Shown in pieces: positions 1 through 5,389 of a DNA stretch of 10,231 bases. Origin of the DNA: JANNAV01 sp031384695 (GTDB taxonomy: Bacteria > Pseudomonadota > Alphaproteobacteria > Rhodobacterales > Rhodobacteraceae); NCBI GenBank assembly GCA_031384695.1, contig JANNAV010000224.1, positions 1-10,231 of the forward strand, read 5' to 3'. The notes below the pieces were generated by a model. It made no database searches, had not been told where the DNA came from, and worked only from the letters and a program-made list of their open reading frames with translations. How positions within the stretch are numbered: position 1 is the stretch's first letter; each line of letters opens with the position of its first letter. Both the position numbers and the translations under genes were made by a program.

Positions 1-218
1 TCCGCCCCCAGCGCCTCCGCCGCCGCCACCGACCCGTCGGTCGAGCCGCTGTCGACATAAACCATCCGCCCCACCTGCCCGCGCAGCACCCCCAGACACG
101 CCACCAGCCGCGCACCCTCATTGCGCCCGATCACAACGGCATCGACGCCTGCAACAGCGGGCGGCATGGAACTGGACAAAGTCATCGGGCAGGTTTCCGG
201 GGCAAGATCAGCCGCCAT
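1..218 (-). CDS. Family 2 glycosyltransferase, N-terminal part (cut by window edge)
   Basis: Only the first 72 residues lie in the window; the gene runs on past base 1. After a leader of about 25 residues the frame reads VVIGRNEGARL (residues 28-38) and later YVDSGSTDGS (54-63). These are the first strand of a GT-A fold with its nucleotide-contacting Arg-Asn-Glu, and the D-S-G-S-T-D-G-S turn typical of GT2 enzymes. Such enzymes transfer a sugar from a nucleotide donor to a lipid-linked acceptor on the cytoplasmic face of the membrane. The upstream in-frame stop is at 243-245. The ATG at 218 is the longest start, but ATGs at 185 and 167 (codons 12 and 18) are also possible and none has a strong ribosome-binding site. 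It diverges from the co-polymerase pair at 581. Family is clear; acceptor, sugar and total length cannot be seen. Confidence 0.85.
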   Translation of the reverse strand, partial: MAADLAPETCPMTLSSSMPPAVAGVDAVVIGRNEGARLVACLGVLRGQVGRMVYVDSGSTDGSVAAAEALGA

Positions 219-580
219 TGTAACTTTGCAATGCGGGCATGACTATGACTTGTTGGCGGCCAGAGTGGGGTATGCCTCAAAGCCTCCCCCCGCCCGCCAC
301 CACAGCTCCGTTCCGCCGCGCAACACTTCCAATTTGTTGAATTATCTGCTAATCCTCAGGTTCTGGGCGGGGGCCCGGGCGATTCTGTTGCCATGCGGTG
401 CGGCCTTGCACCTCCTGCCAATCGGAACAACCGGTGTCATGCCTGCAGCGATGCAGGCCCACAAGCAATCGGTGGCGGCGGTCATGCGCCCCACCGTTTC
501 AGGAGCCCGGCTTTCGGATGACCAAACACACGATGTTGATGCCGCGCCCGGAAACGCGCTCATATATGGAGCTTTCAGCC
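219..580. other. Divergent intergenic region and leader between the GT2 gene and the CpsD-like gene
   Basis: These 362 bases contain no convincing gene. The rightward reading frame stays open back to 398, but 398-517 translates to a Cys/Arg/Ser-rich stretch unlike the protein that follows. Bases around 326-356 are the most AT-rich part, as expected for promoters, but I could not find a -35/-10 pair good enough to call in either direction. Two small inverted repeats lie in the likely leader of the rightward gene: GGTGC/GCACC at 397-412 and GCCTGCA/TGCAGGC at 441-458. Confidence 0.6.
441..458 (+). repeat. Small hairpin with GCGA tetraloop in the leader of the CpsD-like gene
   Basis: GCCTGCA (441-447) and TGCAGGC (452-458) are perfect inverted repeats enclosing GCGA. 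As RNA this is a 7-bp stem closed by a GNRA-type tetraloop. There is no T-run after it, so it is not a terminator. It lies 60-140 bases before the possible starts of the downstream gene, so it would be in the mRNA only if transcription begins upstream of 441. Function unknown. Confidence 0.4.
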
Positions 581-1453
581 ATGTCTGGCGAAAAACCCGA
601 TCCCCGAAGTGGCTTTCGCGGCAATCATGCATCGGTGTTCCGGCCTGGCCATACCGTGGCCGCCGACCCGGTCACCTACGATCTTGCCACCGGGCGCGAG
701 ATCTTTTCCGCCCCCCTGCCGGTGGCCTATATCAACCCCGCGCGGGTCTGGGAATCAATCGGTTCGGTCAGCCTTTCGGCCAATCACCTTTCCGGAAACG
801 GTTTGTTCCCGGAAAGCACCTCCGGCCCCGCCACCGCTGCTTTCGACATGCTGCGCACCCGCCTGCTGCACGGGTTGCGCGAATATGGCTGGCGGCGGAT
901 CGCCGTCACCTCGCCCACCCATGGCTGCGGCAAATCCTTTGTCGCCACCAACCTGGCCCTCGCCCTTGCCCGCCGCGCCGGCAGCCGCACCGTGCTGCTT
1001 GATCTTGATCTGCGCCGTCCGCAACTGGCGGCATTGCTGGGCATCACCGACATCGGCCCGATCGAGGAATTCCTCTCGGGCGACCAGCCGCTCGAATCGC
1101 ATTTCCGCCGTTTTGGCCGCACTCTTGCGCTTGGCCTGAACGGCGCGCCGGTGGATATGGCTTCCGAGACCCTGCACGACACCGTCACCACCCAGGCCCT
1201 CGATTCGATGGTCGAACAGCTTGATCCCGAGGTGGTGATCTACGATCTGCCCCCCGCTCTGGTCAGTGACGATGTGCTGGCCCTGCAACCTTGCATCGAC
1301 GCCGTGCTGCTGGTCACCGATGGCACCCGAACCTCGCCCGAACACATCCGCGCCTGCGAGGCGCTGTTCAAAGGCCAGGTGCCGCTGATGGGCGTGGTGC
1401 TGAACCGCGCGCAAGACCGCGCGTCGGGCCGCTTCCGCTACGGAAAGGACTGA
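581..1453 (+). CDS. CpsD/CapB-type polysaccharide co-polymerase ATPase (BY-kinase fold)
   Basis: A 290-residue cytoplasmic P-loop protein, the ATPase half of a Wzc/ExoP system. With the start used here the Walker A motif is SPTHGCGKS (residues 111-119, Lys118). Walker A' is VLLDLDLRRP (138-147), the deviant motif that marks bacterial tyrosine kinases and MinD relatives, and Walker B is VIYDLPP (219-225). About 85 poorly conserved residues precede the FDMLRTRL helix (88-95). The C-terminus ends FRYGKD, so there is only one tyrosine (287) where canonical BY-kinases carry a tyrosine cluster. Kinase activity is therefore uncertain; ATP binding and partner regulation are more secure. Start: ATG 581 has GGAG (568-571) nine bases upstream. 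ATG 518 (AGGAG at 501-505, spacing 12) and ATG 566 are alternatives adding 21 or 5 residues. It stops 4 bases before the Wzz-like gene, clearly an operon. Confidence 0.88.
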   Translation: MSGEKPDPRSGFRGNHASVFRPGHTVAADPVTYDLATGREIFSAPLPVAYINPARVWESIGSVSLSANHLSGNGLFPESTSGPATAAFDMLRTRLLHGLREYGWRRIAVTSPTHGCGKSFVATNLALALARRAGSRTVLLDLDLRRPQLAALLGITDIGPIEEFLSGDQPLESHFRRFGRTLALGLNGAPVDMASETLHDTVTTQALDSMVEQLDPEVVIYDLPPALVSDDVLALQPCIDAVLLVTDGTRTSPEHIRACEALFKGQVPLMGVVLNRAQDRASGRFRYGKD

Positions 1454-1460
1454 CCATTTG
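1442..1460 (+). promoter_or_regulatory. Ribosome-binding site supporting the TTG start of the Wzz-like gene
   Basis: GGAAAGGA (1442-1449) overlaps the last codons of the upstream gene and sits 8 bases before TTG 1458. No ATG or GTG occurs between the upstream stop (1451-1453) and the conserved start of the product, so this site decides the TTG start. Confidence 0.7.
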
Positions 1461-2804
1461 GGACAGATCCAATCGCTGGATGAGTTTCTCAACCTGCTTT
1501 CCCGCAGGCGCTGGCTGATCATCACCGTCACCTTGCTGGGCATGCTGCTGTCGGCCGTCTACGCCAAATCGCGCCCCGACACGTATCTCTCGGCGGCGGT
1601 CATTCAGGTCGAGGTGCCCACCGTCACCGGTGTCGCCGAAGGCTCAGGCCAACCCAGCGGTGCCGCCCAGTTGCTGCAAGCCATCGAACAACGCCTCACC
1701 ACCCGCGAGGCCCTGCTGGCGGTGATCGAAAGGCACGGCCTGTTCGCCAACCTGCCCGGCCTCTCGCCCGACGAACAGGTCAATCTGCTGCGCCGTTCGG
1801 TCAAATTCGAAAACGTGGCCAGCGCCTCGGGGCAAACCTATGGCCAGGCTGCCGCCATCTCGGCCCTGATCGTCTATGCCGAACTGGACAATCCCGAACT
1901 GGCCGCCCGCGTCGCCAATGATTTCGCCCAAGGCATTCTCGACGAGACCAGCGCCGGCCAACGCACCCGCGCCGATCAGAACGTCGCCTTCTTCCGCGAA
2001 GAAGAAACCCGCATCTTTCAGCAAATCACCGATCTCGAAGCCGAGATGACCGCCTACAAGAACGACCACGCCGATGCCCAGCCCACCCTGATCGCGGCCA
2101 AACGTGACGAGCTGGTCGGGCTTGATGCCGAAATCCGCGCTTCGGGTCAGGCGAAACTGGCACTCGAAGGTCAGGCAGCATCGATCGCAAAAGGCGAAAC
2201 CCTGCGCGAAACCGACCGGCGTCTGCTGGGTGATCTGACAGCCCAGATCGGCGTGATCGACGCACAGCTTGCCGCCAACACCGCCCGCCGCGCCCAGATA
2301 GAGGCCGAACTGGTGGCCACACCCGAGGTGGAACGCATCCTCGCGGGCTTTGATCGCCGCCTGCAACTGCTGCAAGCCCAATACGAGGTCGCAACCCAGC
2401 GGATGGCCGAGGCCGAAACCACCCAGCGCCTCGCCGAACGCCAACAGGCCGAACGGTTCACGCTGCTGGAACGCGCCATCACCCCGGAATACTCGCGCCG
2501 CTCGGGTGGCAAAAAGCTGGCAATCGCCGGTTCCGTCGCCAGCCTGCTGCTGGCGGTGGCCATCGCCTTTATGCTCGACCTGATGCACCCCGTCGTGCGC
2601 ACCGCCGCCCAGATGGAGCGGCAGCTGGATCTTTTGCCGGTGATCAGCATCCCCGATCTGGAAAAACCCCGGAACCGTCTGGGCAAAGGCATCGTAAAAA
2701 TGCTCGACGATCCGACCAAACCGGTGCTGGGCCTGCCCCGCTTTGCCGTGTTCGCCGCCGCCGCCACCCTGATGCTGGTACTTGCCGCGGCGGCAATCAG
2801 TTAA
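1458..2804 (+). CDS. Wzz/GumC-like chain-length determinant, inner-membrane co-polymerase
   Basis: A 448-residue membrane protein that would set polysaccharide chain length together with the preceding ATPase. The N-terminus (SLDEFLNLLSRRRW) is followed by a first membrane helix at about 19-36. A periplasmic domain follows, with a long Glu/Gln/Ala-rich coiled coil at about 170-335 and the motif ITPEYSRR (341-348) just before the second helix (353-373). This order is that of the Wzz domain family. After the second helix comes LDLLPVISIPDLEKP (390-404), resembling the linker that leads into the kinase in fused Wzc/ExoP proteins. Here it is followed not by a kinase but by a third hydrophobic segment (about 430-447) at the extreme C-terminus. 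The start is TTG. The split from the kinase recalls the CapA/CapB arrangement, but with the ATPase gene first. Confidence in family is high; the polymer controlled is unknown. Confidence 0.9.
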   Translation: MGQIQSLDEFLNLLSRRRWLIITVTLLGMLLSAVYAKSRPDTYLSAAVIQVEVPTVTGVAEGSGQPSGAAQLLQAIEQRLTTREALLAVIERHGLFANLPGLSPDEQVNLLRRSVKFENVASASGQTYGQAAAISALIVYAELDNPELAARVANDFAQGILDETSAGQRTRADQNVAFFREEETRIFQQITDLEAEMTAYKNDHADAQPTLIAAKRDELVGLDAEIRASGQAKLALEGQAASIAKGETLRETDRRLLGDLTAQIGVIDAQLAANTARRAQIEAELVATPEVERILAGFDRRLQLLQAQYEVATQRMAEAETTQRLAERQQAERFTLLERAITPEYSRRSGGKKLAIAGSVASLLLAVAIAFMLDLMHPVVRTAAQMERQLDLLPVISIPDLEKPRNRLGKGIVKMLDDPTKPVLGLPRFAVFAAAATLMLVLAAAAIS

Positions 2805-2807
2805 AGC

Positions 2808-2844
2808 GGATTTCCTTCAATCTGATTCAGATGGAAGGAAATCC
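2808..2844. repeat. 37-base near-perfect palindrome directly after the Wzz-like gene
   Basis: The arms GGATTTCCTTC (2808-2818) and GAAGGAAATCC (2834-2844) are exact inverted repeats. The inside continues the symmetry: ATCTGA (2820-2825) pairs with TCAGAT (2827-2832) around the central base 2826, leaving one mismatch (2819/2833). It begins 3 bases after the TAA stop. No T-run follows on either strand, so it does not look like an ordinary intrinsic terminator, though an 18-position stem could protect the mRNA 3' end or slow polymerase. The form suggests a dispersed intergenic palindrome (inference; copy number not visible here). Confidence 0.75.
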
Positions 2845-2869
2845 AAGACAAGATCAGCTTGGGAGTGTT

Positions 2870-2913
2870 GCGTATTGGGTACAATCGGGTGAACCCGATT
2901 GTACCCAGTACGC
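2870..2913. repeat. 44-base palindrome with about 21-bp arms
   Basis: The core GGGTACAATCGGGT (2877-2890) and ACCCGATTGTACCC (2893-2906) are perfect inverted repeats separated by GA. The symmetry extends outward to 2870 and 2913 with one difference that would be a G-U pair in RNA. No T-run follows on either side. It is unrelated in sequence to the palindrome at 2808. Length and near-perfection make chance unlikely, but the function is unknown: REP-like element, protein-binding site or mRNA 3'-end structure are all possible. Confidence 0.75.
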
Positions 2914-2921
2914 GCCAGAAC

Positions 2922-2998
2922 GGGGCAATCCCCAAAGCAAACGCTTCATCAGCAGCATTTCCAGATCGGTTCGGGGCGCACACCCCGGCCTGAAACCG
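2922..2998. repeat. Three further small inverted repeats in the convergent spacer
   Basis: GGGG-CAAT-CCCC lies at 2922-2933 and AAGC-AAAC-GCTT at 2935-2946. A nested pair consists of an outer CGGTT (2967-2971)/AACCG (2994-2998) and an inner CGGGG (2972-2976)/CCCCG (2983-2987). Each is short and could occur by chance in GC-rich DNA. They are listed because they follow two long palindromes and precede a terminator hairpin without a gap of more than about 25 bases. Confidence 0.4.
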
Positions 2999-2999
2999 C

Positions 3000-3034
3000 A
3001 AAACCCAAAGGCCCGCCTCAATCCGAGGCGGGCC
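3000..3034 (-). terminator. Intrinsic terminator of the exoY-like gene
   Basis: Read on the minus strand, GGCCCGCCTC, a 5-base loop (GGATT) and GAGGCGGGCC form a perfect 10-bp GC-rich stem (3010-3034). It is followed by TTTGGGTTTT (3000-3009). It lies 30 bases past the stop of the minus-strand sugar transferase, the right place for a rho-independent terminator. The plus strand has no T-run after the stem, so it does not obviously serve the converging Wzz-like gene. Confidence 0.8.
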
Positions 3035-3063
3035 CATCGCACTCCCGATAAACCTGAAAGCCT

Positions 3064-3750
3064 TCAGCAGCCCGTCCCGCGCAGCACCACCGAAACCGTG
3101 CGCCACAATATCCGCAGATCGGTCGCCAGCGACACTTCCGCCTCATAGGCCGTATCAATATCCGCCCGCGCGGCAAAGCTGGTGCGGCTGCGCCCCGCCG
3201 TTTGCCAATAGCCGGTGATCCCCGGGCGCAGCGCATAATACGCCTCGCCCGAATACATATCGCGCTGGTTCAGCATCATCGGGCGCGGACCAACCAAACT
3301 CATGTCGCCCATCAGCACATTCCACAACTGCGGCAACTCATCCAGCGACGACCGGCGCAACACCCTGCCAAACCGGGTGATGCGCGGGTCCGCCTGCAAC
3401 TTCTGCGTCTCGTCCCATTCCTGCCGCGCCGCAGGCTCCGCCGCCAGATGCGCCTCCAGCAGCGCGTCCGCCCCGGCCACCATGCTGCGCAGCTTCCACA
3501 TGCGGAACGCCCGGCCGCCCCTGCCCACCCGCATCTGCGAATAGAACGGATTGCCGCCGTCACAGGCCACCGCAATCACCAGACCGGCAACCACCGGCAC
3601 CACCGCCGGAGCCGCCAGCAAGATGCTGCCGATATCAAGCAACCGCTTGAATACATTCCGGTACGCACCGGGTTTGCGCACCACGGCCACCTGGCTTACG
3701 CCAAGCGCCGGGCCGGATTGAAAATCTGCGGAGATCATTGTCATTGTCAT
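3064..3750 (-). CDS. exoY: ExoY/WbaP-type undecaprenyl-phosphate sugar phosphotransferase
   Basis: A monotopic phosphoglycosyl transferase of 228 residues that moves a sugar-1-phosphate from a UDP-sugar to undecaprenyl phosphate, starting repeat-unit assembly on the inner membrane. Features in order: basic KRLLDI (35-40); hydrophobic re-entrant segment (about 42-62); PFYSQMRVGRGGRAF (68-82) and MWKLRSM (84-90); DPRITRFGRVLRR (121-133); SSLDELPQLWN (134-144) with the catalytic Asp-Glu pair 137-138; GDMSLVGPRP (148-157); and RPGITGYWQ (175-183). The size matches the short ExoY form lacking the extra N-terminal helices of WbaP. Three ATGs stand at 3750, 3744 and 3738; the only ribosome-binding site (GGGTGA, 3751-3756) is best spaced for 3744, so the product may start two residues later. 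It has its own terminator and a 436-base upstream gap, so it is probably a separate transcript. The sugar (galactose or glucose) cannot be read from the sequence. Confidence 0.92.
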   Translation of the reverse strand: MTMTMISADFQSGPALGVSQVAVVRKPGAYRNVFKRLLDIGSILLAAPAVVPVVAGLVIAVACDGGNPFYSQMRVGRGGRAFRMWKLRSMVAGADALLEAHLAAEPAARQEWDETQKLQADPRITRFGRVLRRSSLDELPQLWNVLMGDMSLVGPRPMMLNQRDMYSGEAYYALRPGITGYWQTAGRSRTSFAARADIDTAYEAEVSLATDLRILWRTVSVVLRGTGC

Positions 3751-4186
3751 TCACCCGGCGACACTGACAAGCGCCGCCGCAACCAACCAGCGGGCTTCAC
3801 ACATCCTGATTTGCTGCAATTGGCCGAAAATATGGCCCCTATCCGTGATCTGACCGTTCATATACCACACTCACCAAAGCACGCCCCCACCACAGATTTT
3901 ACCCGCTTTTGTATAGACTTGGCGACAGAAATCGTGGTTAAGACGCCACGTCCTGACCACAATTACCGCTAATTTTGATCACCTGATTGCCACAAAGTTG
4001 CCTTGGTTGGCATCAGCGCAAGCTCTGGTTGTAAAGCCCCAATCAGACCCAGGCAAGGCGCGCCGCACGATTCGCACGCCATCAGCCGCACCCCCCGAAA
4101 CCTTCAAGCGCGGAGCCGCCCTCTCAGGGCACGTCCAAATGCAGCCAATTGTTTCGATTTCAACCCAAAGGCGGCCCGGCAAACCC
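3751..4186. other. Upstream region of the exoY-like gene, no gene seen
   Basis: These 436 bases have stop codons in short order and lower GC than the genes, especially 3820-4000. No protein-like frame was found on either strand beyond antisense extensions of neighbouring genes. The region should hold the exoY promoter on the minus strand, but I found no hexamer pair with correct spacing that I would call. It holds an imperfect inverted repeat at 3934-3960 and a small one, GCCCT-CTC-AGGGC, at 4118-4130, which lies 57 bases past the stop of the small membrane protein gene. Confidence 0.6.
3934..3960. promoter_or_regulatory. Inverted repeat, possible operator upstream of exoY
   Basis: GTGGTTAAGACG (3934-3945) and CGTCCTGACCAC (3949-3960) are inverted repeats matching at 10 of 12 positions around CCA. 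The place (about 185-210 bases before the exoY start) and the size suit a binding site for a dimeric regulator. I do not recognise the regulator. A chance imperfect repeat is the alternative. Confidence 0.35.
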
Positions 4187-4369
4187 TCACGCCTCGAACG
4201 AAACGCCCGCCGTCACTTGCATGTGATACGCCACCAAAGCCAGCGTCGCCAGAACCCCGCCACCGGAATAAGACGCCAGCACGCTCACCAATCCAAACCC
4301 CGCCGAAAGGGCAAGCCCCAGCCCGATCAATCCGCCCGAGATACTGCTGAACACCACGCTGGCCGTCAT
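4187..4369 (-). CDS. Small two-helix membrane protein, unknown function
   Basis: I do not recognise this gene by sequence. It would encode 60 residues: a short start (MTASVVFSSISGG), one hydrophobic stretch rich in Gly/Leu (about 10-30) and a second (about 36-50), ending in a polar tail (QVTAGVSFEA). Support for coding: GGAAAG (4378-4383) eight bases before ATG 4369, a clean stop at 4187-4189, and the same G/C-ending codon habit as the genes around it. A longer form starting at TTG 4438 would add 23 residues and has no good ribosome-binding site. It lies 144 bases after rfbA on the same strand with no clear terminator between, and upstream of exoY. In rhizobia, small two-helix membrane proteins of the ExoX/SyrA kind modulate ExoY and sit near it. 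That comparison rests on size, topology and position only. Confidence 0.55.
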   Translation of the reverse strand: MTASVVFSSISGGLIGLGLALSAGFGLVSVLASYSGGGVLATLALVAYHMQVTAGVSFEA

Positions 4370-4513
4370 CCGATCCGCTTTCCAAGCCCGGCAACCCGCC
4401 TGCTTGATCAAGCCTTGCACGATTTCGAAACAATTCAATCGGAAATTTCAGCCAATTCCTCTAAAATTCGCGCAAACCCCCCGTTTCAGCTATTTCACAC
4501 GCAGAATTGTACC

Positions 4514-5389
4514 CTATTCCGCAACAATCGACGCCAGATAGCGCCCATAGCTGTTCTTGTGAAAGATCGCCGCCCGCGCCGCCAGTGCCGCCTTGTCGAT
4601 CCAGCCCAAACGGAAGGCAATCTCGTCCGGGCACCCCACCTGCAACCCCTGCCGGTCCTCCAAAGTGCGCACGAAATTGCCCGCATCCAGCAAAGACCCA
4701 TGGGTTCCGGTGTCCAGCCAGGCAAAGCCCCGCCCCATCCGCTCCACCGAAAGACTGCCCTCGGCGCGGTAAAACTCCAGCAAATCGGTGATCTCCAACT
4801 CGCCCCGCGCCGACGCCACCACCTGTGCTGCAAACTCCGGCGCCCGCCCGTCCAGATAATAAAGCCCCGTCACCGCGAAATTCGAAGGCGGCACCGCCGG
4901 CTTTTCAACAATCTGGCTGACCCGGCCTTCCGCATCGAACGCCACCACGCCATACCGTTCCGGATCCGCCACGCGGTAACCGAACACCGTCCCCCCCACA
5001 GCCTTCGCATCCGCCGCCTGCAACATCTCGGGCAGGCCATGGCCAAAGAAGATGTTATCCCCCAACACCATCGCCGAAGCCGCGCCCGCCAGAAACCCCT
5101 CCGCCAGCAGATACGCCTGCGCCAACCCATCCGGCGAGGGCTGCACGATATACGTCAACTCCAGCCCCCATTGGCTGCCATCCCCCAAAAGCCGCACGAA
5201 CTGGCCCTGATCCTCCGGCGTGGTGATCACTGCAATCTGCCGCACCCCCCCCAGCATCAGCACCGACAGCGGATAATAGATCATCGGCTTGTCATAAACC
5301 GGCAGCAACTGTTTGGAGACCCCCATGGTGATCGGCCAAAGCCGCGTCCCCGATCCCCCTGCCAGCAGTATCCCCTTGCGCGCCGTCAT
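4514..5389 (-). CDS. rfbA: Glucose-1-phosphate thymidylyltransferase (RmlA)
   Basis: Cytoplasmic enzyme that joins glucose-1-phosphate and dTTP to give dTDP-glucose, the first step of dTDP-L-rhamnose synthesis and the usual point of feedback inhibition by the end product. The 291-residue length is the family norm. Visible motifs: nucleotide-binding GGSGTRLWPIT (11-21), SKQLLPVYDKP (25-35), QPSPDGLAQA (83-92), GDN (110-112, metal-binding Asp111), EKP (162-164), TGLY (174-177), GELEITD (196-202) and WLDTGTH (224-230). The ATG at 5389 overlaps the rfbD stop by 4 bases. GGAGG (5397-5401), seven bases before it inside rfbD, supports the start. It is the last gene of the overlapping rfbC-B-D-A set. 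No terminator is apparent right after the stop, so transcription may run into the small gene at 4369. Confidence 0.97.
   Translation of the reverse strand: MTARKGILLAGGSGTRLWPITMGVSKQLLPVYDKPMIYYPLSVLMLGGVRQIAVITTPEDQGQFVRLLGDGSQWGLELTYIVQPSPDGLAQAYLLAEGFLAGAASAMVLGDNIFFGHGLPEMLQAADAKAVGGTVFGYRVADPERYGVVAFDAEGRVSQIVEKPAVPPSNFAVTGLYYLDGRAPEFAAQVVASARGELEITDLLEFYRAEGSLSVERMGRGFAWLDTGTHGSLLDAGNFVRTLEDRQGLQVGCPDEIAFRLGWIDKAALAARAAIFHKNSYGRYLASIVAE

Noticed and set aside
755..1543. 262-codon minus-strand open frame
   Set aside because: Antisense to the CpsD-like ATPase with its Walker motifs. No motif of its own.
1644..2588. 314-codon minus-strand open frame
   Set aside because: Antisense to the Wzz-like gene, whose helix/coiled-coil/helix layout is clear.
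2808..2844. Palindrome as the intrinsic terminator of the Wzz-like gene
   Set aside because: No T-run follows on the plus strand and the stem is AT/GC mixed. Termination may occur but is not supported by the usual signature.
2801..3106. 101-codon minus-strand frame across the convergent spacer
   Set aside because: It reads straight through the terminator stem and both palindromes and begins inside exoY in another frame. Its sequence is explained by the repeats.
3998..4020. Possible sigma54 -24/-12 site (TTGGCATCAGCGCAAGC)
   Set aside because: The spacing and the GC element do not fit TGGCAC-N5-TTGC.
4104..4433. 109-codon minus-strand frame overlapping the small membrane protein
   Set aside because: A different frame of the same strand with an Arg/Gly-rich product. 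The 60-residue frame has the better ribosome-binding site and membrane segments.
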